Source of the DNA: Thermoproteales archaeon
GTDB taxonomy: Archaea > Thermoproteota > Thermoprotei > Thermofilales > Thermofilaceae
NCBI GenBank assembly: GCA_021163245.1
Contig: JAGGXB010000110.1
Location: forward strand, 1 to 38,448
Direction: 5' to 3'
Length of the DNA: 38,448 nucleotides
Positions 16,515-24,964 of this stretch are shown here, in pieces. Both the position numbers and the translations under genes were made by a program. Under the pieces are notes generated by a model. The model was not told where the DNA came from and did no database searches. It was given only the letters and a program-made list of their open reading frames with translations. Every line of letters starts with the position of its first letter. The stretch's first letter is position 1.

Positions 16515-17627
16515 CTAACTTATGGGTCTCCACACAATCTTTAATTTATCTGCATATCTATATATCTCATCTAACTCTTCTTTAGGAACTCTATGAGAAA
16601 TTTGGGAATATTTGTCAGGATATTTTAAAACAAGATATTCAGGTCTATATTGATCCATTATATTAACCAGAGCATTAGAACAATTATCAGCAATCCATTT
16701 CAGTACTGGCTTACTACAACATTCAATATGCATGGGTAACACAAGATGTCTGATTATAACACTATTATTTCCTTTACAGATAATTGAATGATTTCTCGAA
16801 ACCACATCAAAATATCGTGGTACACGTGAATATCTCAAAGCGCATTCATTATTACCATATTTAAAATCAGGTAGCCATATATCAATAAGATCTAAGAGAA
16901 CTTCTAAAACTTTTTCTGTCATATACATGTTACTATTCCATAGAAGGGGGATATTTACATCCATATATCTGAGTGATTCAACTATAACGTGTAGTTGCTG
17001 ATCTGGATTTCCTCCAACATAATTTATATTTTTTGCCCCCTCATAATACAATTTTTTAGCTATCTCAGCCAATTCCCTGGGACTTACTACTACACCATTT
17101 AGTGGATCAGAGGATATATCCCAGTTCTGACAAAATACACATTTAAAACTACACCCCGTAAAAAAAATTGTTCCCGAAGGAACTAATGGCGCTTCCTCAC
17201 CCATATGTAAGAAAGCAGATGAGACTCTTACGTTCGCATCTAAACGACATACCCCTTTTTCTCCCTTATATCTATTTACACCGCATCTCCATTCACATAA
17301 ACTACATTTCTCTACTACTTTCTTAATCAGAAAAATTTTAAGATCTAAAAAACTTTTTTTAGGTATTGGAAGAGAATGATAGAATGACCCATCATTCACT
17401 ATATCTTTATAATATTTTTCGAATTCTTTATGCTTTTTAGAATGTAAATCCCATAGTTCACAATCATCCATTTCTTCACTGAAATCTACTGGAAAACGTT
17501 TTACAATAAGGTATTTTGCAGGAATATTATCTTTCATAACATTATAATAGTGATATAGTCTTTCCCTAACTTTTCTATTATTCCATACAAATATTGAATC
17601 TGGCCTAATAAAACGCCAGTCTATCAT
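16515..17627 (-). CDS. PflX-like radical SAM protein (COG1313)
   Basis: A 370-residue radical SAM protein related to pyruvate formate-lyase activating enzymes. The SAM-cluster motif C-S-F-K-C-V-F-C is at about 160-167. Four further cysteines upstream (C109, C112, C116, C128, in C-S-L-C-E-W-R-C) probably bind a second cluster or metal; this layout is the PflX/COG1313 pattern. No formate-lyase gene is nearby, and the natural substrate of the family is not established. Co-transcription with dph2 suggests, without proof, a link to translation-factor or RNA modification. The frame opens at TTG 17630, but the next codon is ATG (17627), the more likely start, with AGGTTG upstream. Confidence 0.82.
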   Translation of the reverse strand: MIDWRFIRPDSIFVWNNRKVRERLYHYYNVMKDNIPAKYLIVKRFPVDFSEEMDDCELWDLHSKKHKEFEKYYKDIVNDGSFYHSLPIPKKSFLDLKIFLIKKVVEKCSLCEWRCGVNRYKGEKGVCRLDANVRVSSAFLHMGEEAPLVPSGTIFFTGCSFKCVFCQNWDISSDPLNGVVVSPRELAEIAKKLYYEGAKNINYVGGNPDQQLHVIVESLRYMDVNIPLLWNSNMYMTEKVLEVLLDLIDIWLPDFKYGNNECALRYSRVPRYFDVVSRNHSIICKGNNSVIIRHLVLPMHIECCSKPVLKWIADNCSNALVNIMDQYRPEYLVLKYPDKYSQISHRVPKEELDEIYRYADKLKIVWRPIS

Positions 17628-17693
17628 CAAACAACCTATAAATGATATAGAAGAACAATCTTTTTAATTTTATCTACAAAGCAACAAAAAAGA

Positions 17694-17703
17694 TTTTATA
17701 AAT
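17694..17703 (+). promoter_or_regulatory. TATA-box promoter of tpiA
   Basis: The sequence TTTTATAAAT is preceded by a purine-rich run (AAAAAAG) like the archaeal BRE. It lies about 34 bases upstream of the tpiA ATG, which predicts a transcript starting a few bases before the gene. Confidence 0.55.
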
Positions 17704-17723
17704 AGTAAAACATATACCACTAG

Positions 17724-18413
<690 letters not shown>

Positions 18414-18437
18414 ACTCTAATATTTTTAAACTTTCTA

Positions 18438-18447
18438 TTTTATACAT
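18438..18447 (+). promoter_or_regulatory. TATA box of tRNA-Arg (GCG)
   Basis: TTTTATACAT centred about 22 bases upstream of the tRNA 5' end; the same box at the same distance precedes the second tRNA-Arg copy (21709-21718). The short distance suggests that transcription starts at or close to the mature 5' end. Confidence 0.5.
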
Positions 18448-18463
18448 TTCAATGTATATATGT

Positions 18464-18550
18464 GGGCCCGTGGCCTAGTTTGGAAAGGCGTCGGCCTGCG
18501 GAAACATTGGAGAGAGCCGAAGATCCCGGGTTCGAATCCCGGCGGGCCCG
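18464..18550 (+). tRNA. tRNA-Arg (GCG) with one intron
   Basis: The 87-base gene has acceptor GGGCCCG/CGGGCCC with discriminator G, anticodon stem TCGGC/GCCGA and T arm CCGGG-TTCGAAT-CCCGG. A 13-base intron (18502-18514) at 37/38 is bounded by bulges GG^A and AG^A. The mature loop CTGCGGA gives anticodon GCG, reading CGC/CGU. The four-base splicing helix should form between CTGC of the exon and GGAG of the intron, but the third position is a G-G mismatch; in the twin gene at 21735 the same helix is perfect. The mature tRNA is 74 bases. Confidence 0.93.
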
Positions 18551-18616
18551 TAAAATAATAATCTTCTCTTATATAAATAAAAAGGAGATAAGAAAATAAT
18601 TACTAAGAAATATCCA

Positions 18617-18639
18617 ATTGTTACCTATTTGGTAACAAT
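18617..18639. repeat. Inverted repeat ATTGTTACC-N5-GGTAACAAT
   Basis: Two perfect nine-base arms separated by TATTT, 23 bases in all. The size and symmetry are those of a binding site for a dimeric regulator. No gene starts within 400 bases, so its target is unclear. Confidence 0.7.
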
Positions 18640-18760
18640 ATGTATTCAGTTCAGTACATAAAAATACTAAGAATTAACAAATTTTCTAAAAGAATATTTT
18701 ATTATGTGAAAAAGATAGTCATGGCGCCTAAATAAATTGGAATGAAACATACTAGAAAAT

Positions 18761-18778
18761 GTATACAAAGTTGTATAC
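18761..18778. repeat. Inverted repeat GTATACAA-AG-TTGTATAC
   Basis: Perfect eight-base arms around a two-base centre. It resembles a dimeric regulator operator. It is 122 bases (centre to 18627-28 about 142) downstream of the other palindrome and shares no sequence with it. Confidence 0.7.
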
Positions 18779-19029
18779 TGTCAAGGACAAAAATATCAAG
18801 AAAATATAAGGATAATCCGTTACTATTATTGTTCGATATTTAATTAATCCATCAAATAATTATACTCTGAAAAACTCTAACAAACTTTACGAAATAGATT
18901 ACCTCTAAGATAAAAGAAAGTAATTTGATAAGAATAAATTAAATACATATCAAGTAATAACATCTAGACTATATAAAAAGAAAACAGTATTATATCTAGT
19001 TATAATGAAGACTTAAACACACTGAAAAC

Positions 19030-19037
19030 TTTAAATA
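19030..19037 (+). promoter_or_regulatory. TATA box of the QueT leader
   Basis: TTTAAATA preceded by AAAAC. Archaeal spacing puts the transcription start at about 19056-19060, exactly where the sequence turns from AT-rich to GC-rich, so the transcript would begin with the folded leader. Confidence 0.5.
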
Positions 19038-19057
19038 GTAATATATCATATATCTTG

Positions 19058-19177
19058 AGACCGGCGGGGAGGGAGGTCCGCCGTTACTCCCGATATGCGT
19101 TCTCTCATAGATGTTTGAGAGAACAAAGGGAGAAAACGTCACTCCCACCTAGAAAGGTTGGGGAATATGTGATTATC
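19058..19177 (+). ncRNA. GC-rich structured leader of queT (candidate riboswitch)
   Basis: About 120 bases of GC-rich sequence lie between the predicted start of transcription and the queT ATG, in an otherwise AT-rich intergenic region. Stems that can be read directly: CGGCGG/CCGCCG (19062-19067 with 19078-19083) closing a G-rich ten-base loop; CTCCC/GGGAG (19087-19091 with 19128-19132) enclosing a perfect nine-pair stem GTTCTCTCA/TGAGAGAAC (19099-19107 with 19116-19124); and a hairpin just before the start codon, CCCACCT paired with AGGTTGGG (19144-19150 with 19155-19162, one bulged T, AGAA loop). CTCCC occurs twice (19087, 19142) and GGGAG twice (19071, 19128), so alternative pairings are possible, as in a switch. 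I do not recognise it as a known riboswitch class. Confidence 0.6.
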
Positions 19178-19705
19178 ATGAAAAAACGTATGAAAACCCA
19201 AAAAATAGCATTAGCATCTATTATCGCTGCTACGTATGCTTCACTAGTAATATTTCTTCCAGTAATCTCATTTTATGCATGGCAAATTAGAATAGCCGAT
19301 GCTTTATTGCCACTATCAACTATACTAGGAATTCCAGCAGTCATTGGAGTAACCATAGGATGTTTTATAGGTAATCTCTTCGCTCCCTGGGGTTCATTTG
19401 GATTAATAATGCTAGATGCTATTGGCGGAAGTATAGCAAATCTTATAGCTAGCTATATAGCATATAGGATAGCATACAATAAAAATAGACTTCTTAGACT
19501 AGTTGCAACACTATGTGAGATAATAATTGTGACAATTATTGTAGGATCTTATCTAACCTATATTTTTTCAGGAAAAATAGACCTTTCTCCAACGTTTATT
19601 GCCACAATTTTAGGAATTTTTACCGGCAGTGTTATCTCGATAGGCGTGATAGGGTTTACAATTACAGAGGCAATAATAAAAACATTATATAGCAAAAATA
19701 AATAA
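19178..19705 (+). CDS. QueT-family transporter (queuosine/archaeosine precursor uptake)
   Basis: A 175-residue integral membrane protein with about five to six hydrophobic segments. The core L-F-A-P-W-G-S-F-G followed by L-D-A-I-G-G-S-I-A-N-L is characteristic of the QueT (COG4708) family, which takes up queuosine precursors in bacteria and is thought to act as an ECF-type substrate subunit. Archaea make archaeosine from related 7-deazaguanines, so preQ0 or a related base is a sensible substrate. The frame is open upstream to 19055, but that part is the folded leader; the ATG at 19178 has GTGAT four bases before it. No ECF energising subunits are nearby. Its stop codon abuts the ArgRS stop from the other strand. 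Confidence 0.8.
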   Translation: MKKRMKTQKIALASIIAATYASLVIFLPVISFYAWQIRIADALLPLSTILGIPAVIGVTIGCFIGNLFAPWGSFGLIMLDAIGGSIANLIASYIAYRIAYNKNRLLRLVATLCEIIIVTIIVGSYLTYIFSGKIDLSPTFIATILGIFTGSVISIGVIGFTITEAIIKTLYSKNK

Positions 19706-21649
19706 TTACATTTTTTCAGGAGGCGAAAAACCGAGTAGATACATTCCATTTTTTAAAGTCTGAGATACCATTCTTACTACACCCAAACGAGCTGAAAGTT
19801 TTTCTTTATTAGGACTCATTAATATAGGGACTGTATCATAATACCTATTAAACTCCATAGCTAGAGTATTAAGGTACAAAGCAACAAAATCTGGTCGTAA
19901 TTTATCAGCTGCATTCTTCACTGTTTCAGGAAATTCTCCTAGCAGAACAATTAATTTTCTCTCCTCTTCACCTAATCCTTCCGGATTAAAATCTAATTCT
20001 TGGTACTCTTTCTCTTCAGCTTTTCTTAGTATGCTTTTAGCACGTACATAAGAATATTGAACAAAGGGTCCACTATTTTGGTTAAAGTCAAGAACACGCG
20101 ACCAGTCGAATGTCAGAACCTTATTGGGAGAAACATTCAAGAAAAAGTATTTTATGGCTCCTATCCCTACCTTTTCAGCAATATTTTTTCTCTCATTAAC
20201 ATCACTAATTCTTCCCTCTATCTCTTTGAGAGACCTAGATATAGCTTCGTCTATAAGATCGTCAGCAGCAACATACTTGCCTCTTCTACTAGACATTTTT
20301 TTACCCGGTATTCTGACCATTTCATAAGAGTAATGAATAAGATTCTTAGCCTCCCTTCTAGCTCCAAGAGCATAAAGAGCCAAACGAATCTGCATTTGCG
20401 CTAAGGTTTGCTGAACAGCTATAACATTTATAATCTTTTCAGCTCTCTTAAATTTCCATAAAGAATAAGCTATATCCCTTATCGTGTATAATGTCGTTCC
20501 ATCAGATCTCTTTAAAACAAGAGGAAGAACCTCATAATTTTTTGGAATTAAAAGCTCTTCTCTAACATCCTTATATTCTGCTAGTTTATCTGCAGCAAAA
20601 ACCAATGCACCATTATCCATAAAAACCAAACCTGTATCCTTCAGCTTTTCAATTACATCTTCAACAAGGCCGTTCCATACCGTTAACTCACTCTCCCAAT
20701 CCCAACTATCAAAAGCAATATCTAATCTTTCAAATGTCTGTTTAAATCCTTCAATACATTTCTCAGTAACGTCACGAATTAATCTAAATGCCTGAATATC
20801 GCCTTCTTCATATCTTCTATTAATTTCATATATTTTCTTTAATGCATCTTTATCTTCTAGAATTTTTTCACTAAGAATATCAAATATAGATCGATATTTT
20901 TCTCTAAGCTCCTCAGCGATCCATAACCACTCAGATAACTTATTATTTAATTTAGTTACATCTTCATTCCTCTTCCTCTTTTCTTCTATTTTCTTCTTCA
21001 AATCCTGGATAGTCACAATAGCAGTCGTTATAGAATAAATTATACCTATTAGATGATCAGGTTTTCTCTCGTTTATCTTTCCTTTAACTTTGGAGTAGCC
21101 ATATGCAGCATATGCTACTTGCAGACCAGTATCATCTATATAGAAATGTCTACTAACTTTATGTCCCCTCATCTCAAGTAATCTTGAGATAGAATCCCCT
21201 AACAAACTATTCCTTAAATGTCCTATATGGAGTGGATGTATAGGATTGGCACTAGTATGTTCAACTATAATTTTTTCTATTTTTTCAGCAGGAACAAAGC
21301 CGTATCTACTGCCTAGTTTAGAAAAAGCACGATGTACAATATCTCCATACCTTGGTACATTTATCCAAAAGTTTAGAAAAATACCAGGTGAATCAAACTT
21401 TTCAATATATTCTAATGATTTTAATGATTCTCTAAATAACCTTCCAACATTTTTTACAACAACAGTGGGTTTTTCTCCGATCCTCTCGGAAAGTCTAAAT
21501 ATCTTTAAAGAAATATCTCCCATATTTCTTGGAGGTCTTTCAATCTGTATAAGTTTTCGAAGCTCTTCAATCGTAAAATCACTAAATTCTTTCTGAAGAA
21601 TATTAAGCAATTCATCCTTGATGATATCTAAAGGATTATAGACATTCAA
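19706..21649 (-). CDS. argS: Arginyl-tRNA synthetase
   Basis: A 647-residue class I synthetase. The N-terminal Add1 domain (1-110) is present. The HIGH motif is H-I-G-H-L-R-N at 141-147 within P-I-H-P-L-H-I-G-H, and the second signature is G-K-K-M-S-S-R-R-G-K (about 450-460). A charged helical insertion (about 205-260, K-I-E-E-K-R-K-R) is seen in several archaeal ArgRS. The C-terminal DALR anticodon-binding domain (about 525-647) ends L-G-F-S-P-P-E-K-M. The start codon is TTG. The gene lies between two tRNA-Arg genes; the tRNA-Arg (CCG) gene starts 86 bases away in the divergent direction. Confidence 0.96.
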   Translation of the reverse strand: MNVYNPLDIIKDELLNILQKEFSDFTIEELRKLIQIERPPRNMGDISLKIFRLSERIGEKPTVVVKNVGRLFRESLKSLEYIEKFDSPGIFLNFWINVPRYGDIVHRAFSKLGSRYGFVPAEKIEKIIVEHTSANPIHPLHIGHLRNSLLGDSISRLLEMRGHKVSRHFYIDDTGLQVAYAAYGYSKVKGKINERKPDHLIGIIYSITTAIVTIQDLKKKIEEKRKRNEDVTKLNNKLSEWLWIAEELREKYRSIFDILSEKILEDKDALKKIYEINRRYEEGDIQAFRLIRDVTEKCIEGFKQTFERLDIAFDSWDWESELTVWNGLVEDVIEKLKDTGLVFMDNGALVFAADKLAEYKDVREELLIPKNYEVLPLVLKRSDGTTLYTIRDIAYSLWKFKRAEKIINVIAVQQTLAQMQIRLALYALGARREAKNLIHYSYEMVRIPGKKMSSRRGKYVAADDLIDEAISRSLKEIEGRISDVNERKNIAEKVGIGAIKYFFLNVSPNKVLTFDWSRVLDFNQNSGPFVQYSYVRAKSILRKAEEKEYQELDFNPEGLGEEERKLIVLLGEFPETVKNAADKLRPDFVALYLNTLAMEFNRYYDTVPILMSPNKEKLSARLGVVRMVSQTLKNGMYLLGFSPPEKM

Positions 21650-21708
21650 CTTTATCCAACCCTATTATAATAAATCTATGCATGATTATCTCTAAAACTT
21701 ATTATATA

Positions 21709-21718
21709 TTTTATACAT
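21709..21718 (+). promoter_or_regulatory. TATA box of tRNA-Arg (CCG)
   Basis: TTTTATACAT at the same distance from the tRNA as in the first copy. Its transcript may run on into the radical SAM gene, which begins 24 bases after the tRNA. Confidence 0.5.
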
Positions 21719-21734
21719 TTCAATGTATATATGT

Positions 21735-21821
21735 GGGCCCGTGGCCTAGTTTGGAAAGGCGTCGGCCTCCGGAAACATTGGAGAGAGCCGAAGATCCCGG
21801 GTTCGAATCCCGGCGGGCCCG
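21735..21821 (+). tRNA. tRNA-Arg (CCG) with one intron
   Basis: Identical to the tRNA-Arg at 18464 apart from anticodon base 34, so the mature loop is CTCCGGA and the anticodon CCG, reading CGG. The 13-base intron (21773-21785) is excised from a canonical junction: helix CTCC/GGAG of four perfect pairs, bulges GG^A and AG^A. The perfect helix suggests that this copy, not the GCG one, is the original partner of the intron. The mature tRNA is 74 bases. Confidence 0.94.
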
Positions 21822-21845
21822 TCACAAAGGAGAAAATGGAAAACT

Positions 21846-23342
21846 ATGAAGTATAATGAGATAAATATCATAAGGAAAAGGGGTAGACCAACCGATATAA
21901 GAGTAGCAATAGCCTATCCATCCATATATGAAGTAGCTATGAGTAGCTTAGCATATCAAATGATATATTTCTACGTGAATTCTCGAGAAAATTATATAGG
22001 AGAAAGATATATTCTTAATAAAGAAAAGATTTTAAGCATAGAGTCAGGAAATCGTCTTGCTAATAATGATCTCATAATTTTTTCTATTCATTATGAACTA
22101 GATTATGTTAATATTATCAAAATGTTAATGAAATCTAAAATAGAAATCTTTTCTCATAAAAGAAATAAACCAGTAATTGTAATCGGTGGACCCCCAATAA
22201 TTGCTAATCCAGAACCCCTTTCTCATATAGCTGATGTTTTATTATTAGGAGAAATAGAGCCAATTTTTCCAAAGATATTGGATTTATATGCTGAATATCG
22301 AGATAGTAAAAAGAGATTTCTTGAATCCCTTTCGCCAAATGAAGGATTTTATGTCCCCTCACAGAATCCCACTGAAATAAAGGTCGCTTATGCATCAACC
22401 CTTTTATTAGACTTTCATCCGATAGCTCAAATACAATCATTAAATAAAGAGCACACATGGATGAGATCAACTATAATAGAGGCAATGCGGGGATGTTTAA
22501 GAAAATGTAGGTTCTGTCTTGAGGGAAATATTTTTTGGAACAAGAGGGATAGACCTTTATCACAAATAAAAGAAATAGCTTTAAAGGGTAGAGAATATAA
22601 TAGGACTAGTAATATAGTATTATATTCTCTTTCCTTTTTTGATCATAAAGAATCTGATAATATACTGGAATTCTTAATAGATGAAAAATTCTCTTTTTCC
22701 GTACCATCTATGAGAATAGAAACCCTGAATGAGAAAAGACTGGAACTAATACATGAGGGGGGACAGAAAATGTTAACTATTGCTCCTGAAACAGTTTCTA
22801 GAAAGCTAAGTATTTTTCTAGGGAAAGCTTCTCCACAAGAAATGATAGAGAACATAGTATTATTAGCTAGAAAAAATGGTTTTACATCTTTAAAGATGTA
22901 TTTCATTATTGGAATACCGGGAGAAAAACTAGAGGATATAAAAAGAAACATATACTTTATCAAAGATATAGCTCAAAAAACAGGATATAAAGGAGAAAAA
23001 CAATTAAAAATTAGTATAACTCCCTTCATACCTAAGCCACATACACCACTTGAATCATATCCATTCGAAGATATCAGGATTTTAATGAAAAAGATAAAAC
23101 TTTTTAAAAAAGAGCTGGGCGGTATCGCAGATATACGGGAATATAGTCCAAAACATGCACAAATACAAACAATATTATCTAGAGGAAACAGAGAATTATC
23201 CAAAACTTTAGTTTTATGGGCTTATTATGGTGGAAATCTAGGAGCATGGAAAAAGGCTATAAAAGAAAATAACATCAATGTAAAAAAATACTTAGATAAT
23301 TTAGAACCGCCTTACCCTTGGCATAAGATAAAAATTAAATAA
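21846..23342 (+). CDS. B12-binding-domain radical SAM protein
   Basis: A 498-residue member of the large radical SAM group with an N-terminal Rossmann-like B12-binding domain (TIGR03960/COG1032-like). Residues 1-150 hold the Rossmann part, including V-I-V-I-G-G-P-P and L-L-L-G-E-I-E. The SAM-cluster motif G-C-L-R-K-C-R-F-C is at C217, C221 and C224. Downstream, Y-F-I-I-G-I-P-G-E is a usual radical SAM strand. The reaction is unknown. The ATG at 21846 starts 24 bases after tRNA-Arg (CCG); the purine-rich site AAAGGAG (21826-21832) is 13 bases away. A six-codon reading frame (ATG 21836 to TAA 21856) in another frame overlaps the start and could affect its translation. Confidence 0.82.
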   Translation: MKYNEINIIRKRGRPTDIRVAIAYPSIYEVAMSSLAYQMIYFYVNSRENYIGERYILNKEKILSIESGNRLANNDLIIFSIHYELDYVNIIKMLMKSKIEIFSHKRNKPVIVIGGPPIIANPEPLSHIADVLLLGEIEPIFPKILDLYAEYRDSKKRFLESLSPNEGFYVPSQNPTEIKVAYASTLLLDFHPIAQIQSLNKEHTWMRSTIIEAMRGCLRKCRFCLEGNIFWNKRDRPLSQIKEIALKGREYNRTSNIVLYSLSFFDHKESDNILEFLIDEKFSFSVPSMRIETLNEKRLELIHEGGQKMLTIAPETVSRKLSIFLGKASPQEMIENIVLLARKNGFTSLKMYFIIGIPGEKLEDIKRNIYFIKDIAQKTGYKGEKQLKISITPFIPKPHTPLESYPFEDIRILMKKIKLFKKELGGIADIREYSPKHAQIQTILSRGNRELSKTLVLWAYYGGNLGAWKKAIKENNINVKKYLDNLEPPYPWHKIKIK

Positions 23343-23393
23343 AGTATAAGGGAAATTATAAAAATAAGAACTACCATATCATCAAGATTTAAG

Positions 23394-24161
23394 ATGATTC
23401 CAATAGCTATATTTATAGTAGGGATATTTGCAGGATTTCTAGGTTCAATGCTAGGTGTTGGTGGAGGGTTCCTTATAGTTCCTCTCCTTGTACTAATCCT
23501 CGACATACCAATGCACTTAGCTGTTGGTATAAGTTTAACATCTGTTGTAATGACATCAGTATCTTCATCTATAATCTATGCAAAAAGAGGATTAGTTGAT
23601 TTTAAATTAGGATTATTTTTAGAAACAGCAACTACTACTGGTGCATTAGTAGGCTCATATGTAGCTCTTCTATTACCAGAATTTATTCTTGAAATTATCT
23701 TTGGTATAGTCTTAATATATGCTTCCTTTAAAATGATTCTTTCAAAAAGCGTAACAGAAGAAAAGAAAACACTTGAATCATTATCTAGAAAAAGATTACT
23801 TTTAGGGCTTGGAGGGTCCTTCATAGCTGGTATGGCGTCTGGAATGTTAGGCATTGGTGGTGGTACACTAAAAGTACCAATTCTAGTTCTTATCTTAGGA
23901 ATAGCCACAAAGACAGCTATTGCCACAAGTACATTTATGATAGGATTAACAGCGTCTGTAGCTTCATTAACTTATCAAGCCCATGGATTGATAGACCCAA
24001 TACAAGTTGCTTTTATTATACTAGGTATTTTTATAGGAGTATTCATTGGTTCACATATAGCTATGAAAATAAAATCTCTAACGCTTAAGAGAATGTTTGG
24101 TGTGATACTTTTCTTCTTTGCACTGAGAATGTTATTGAAAGGAATAGGTGTTAATATATGA
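23394..24161 (+). CDS. TauE/SafE-family membrane transporter (DUF81)
   Basis: A 255-residue integral membrane protein with about eight hydrophobic segments in two repeated halves. Each half begins with the family signature: G-S-M-L-G-V-G-G-G-F-L-I-V-P (about 17-30) and A-S-G-M-L-G-I-G-G-G-T-L-K-V-P (about 147-161). TauE/SafE proteins export sulfite, sulfoacetate or related anions; the substrate here is unknown. It overlaps the next gene by four bases (ATGA), so the two are translationally coupled. Confidence 0.9.
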   Translation: MIPIAIFIVGIFAGFLGSMLGVGGGFLIVPLLVLILDIPMHLAVGISLTSVVMTSVSSSIIYAKRGLVDFKLGLFLETATTTGALVGSYVALLLPEFILEIIFGIVLIYASFKMILSKSVTEEKKTLESLSRKRLLLGLGGSFIAGMASGMLGIGGGTLKVPILVLILGIATKTAIATSTFMIGLTASVASLTYQAHGLIDPIQVAFIILGIFIGVFIGSHIAMKIKSLTLKRMFGVILFFFALRMLLKGIGVNI

Positions 24162-24436
24162 AAGTACATGATATTTATTCAAAAATAATGAATACTCTAT
24201 TATATATCTCAATTCTGGGTGTCGGTGTAGGCGTTATAGTTTACTATGTAAATAGAATTTTCTCAGAACCAATAATTATTTTTGCACTCGGAATATTAAC
24301 AATCTCTCCTTTCATAGGGATGCTAGCATTGGGATACTATTATATAAGAAAAAAAGACTATAAAACAATCCTTAATATAATTATAGTAATGATAATTGCT
24401 TTATTGAATCTCATAAATCTATGGCTGAGAAAATGA
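24158..24436 (+). CDS. DUF1634 membrane protein
   Basis: A 92-residue protein with three hydrophobic helices (about 12-30, 38-60, 70-88). Size, topology and position directly after a TauE/SafE gene fit DUF1634, which is commonly found next to DUF81 transporters and may be an accessory subunit. The start codon overlaps the upstream stop codon and its end overlaps the Nudix gene. Confidence 0.7.
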   Translation: MKVHDIYSKIMNTLLYISILGVGVGVIVYYVNRIFSEPIIIFALGILTISPFIGMLALGYYYIRKKDYKTILNIIIVMIIALLNLINLWLRK

Positions 24437-24954
24437 GAAAAATTTTAAAAAAAGAATACGTTTTTCATGGTAGAAAATTCTCTGTAAGACTTGACTACTA
24501 TCAAATAAATAGTAAAATATATACTGCTGAAATTGTAGAACATAAAGGTGCTGTTGTAATCCTCCCATTATTACAAAATAAAGTTATACTAATTGAACAA
24601 TACAGATATCCTATCCAAAAATATATTCTTGAGCTTCCTGCTGGCACACTTGAAAAAGGAGAAAAACCAGAAGAAACCGCCAAAAGAGAACTTATCGAAG
24701 AAATAGGATATAAAGCTAATAGGCTTGAACCACTGGGAAAACTCTATGCGTCTCCTGGCTACACAACTGAAATACTATATGCATACTTAGCTTTAAATCC
24801 AGAAAAAACACTGTCTCATCCAGAAGAATATGAAGATATAAAACCTGTAATCATCAACATTGATAAAATACCAGCTTTAATCAAAGAAAACAAAATCATA
24901 GATGGAAAAACTTTAGCAACCTTTATGCTTTATTTTTCTAGAAGAAAAAATTAA
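24421..24954 (+). CDS. Nudix hydrolase, ADP-ribose pyrophosphatase-like
   Basis: A 177-residue Nudix enzyme. The complete box G-x5-E-x7-R-E-U-x-E-E-x-G-U runs from G75 to Y97 (R89-E90 and E93-E94 are the metal-binding core). P-A-G-T-L before it and the sequence P-G-Y-T-T-E about 15 residues after it are typical of ADP-ribose pyrophosphatases. It clears ADP-ribose or related nucleoside diphosphate compounds. A second ATG at 24433 would avoid the 16-base overlap with DUF1634; neither has a good ribosome binding site, and translation may be coupled. Confidence 0.9.
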   Translation: MAEKMRKILKKEYVFHGRKFSVRLDYYQINSKIYTAEIVEHKGAVVILPLLQNKVILIEQYRYPIQKYILELPAGTLEKGEKPEETAKRELIEEIGYKANRLEPLGKLYASPGYTTEILYAYLALNPEKTLSHPEEYEDIKPVIINIDKIPALIKENKIIDGKTLATFMLYFSRRKN

Positions 24955-24964
24955 TATTTTTCTG

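Larger units (their letters stand above)
18436..18551 (+). repeat. 116-bp duplicated block, copy 1 (promoter plus tRNA-Arg)
   Basis: A block of 116 bases here is identical to 21707-21822 except for one base, the first anticodon position of the enclosed tRNA (G here, C there). It covers the TATA box, the 16-base stretch between promoter and gene, the whole tRNA with its intron, and one base after it. Similarity stops sharply on both sides, which points to a recent duplication or gene conversion. Confidence 0.95.
18551..19029. other. AT-rich intergenic region with two palindromes
   Basis: About 480 bases without a convincing gene on either strand; stop codons are frequent in all frames. It holds two perfect inverted repeats (18617-18639 and 18761-18778), listed separately. 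I see no tRNA, C/D-box sRNA (no paired TGATGA and CTGA boxes) or GC-rich folded RNA in it. The region ends at the promoter of the QueT leader. Confidence 0.6.
21707..21822 (+). repeat. 116-bp duplicated block, copy 2
   Basis: Second copy of the promoter-plus-tRNA-Arg block at 18436-18551, with a single difference (anticodon position 34). Confidence 0.95.
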
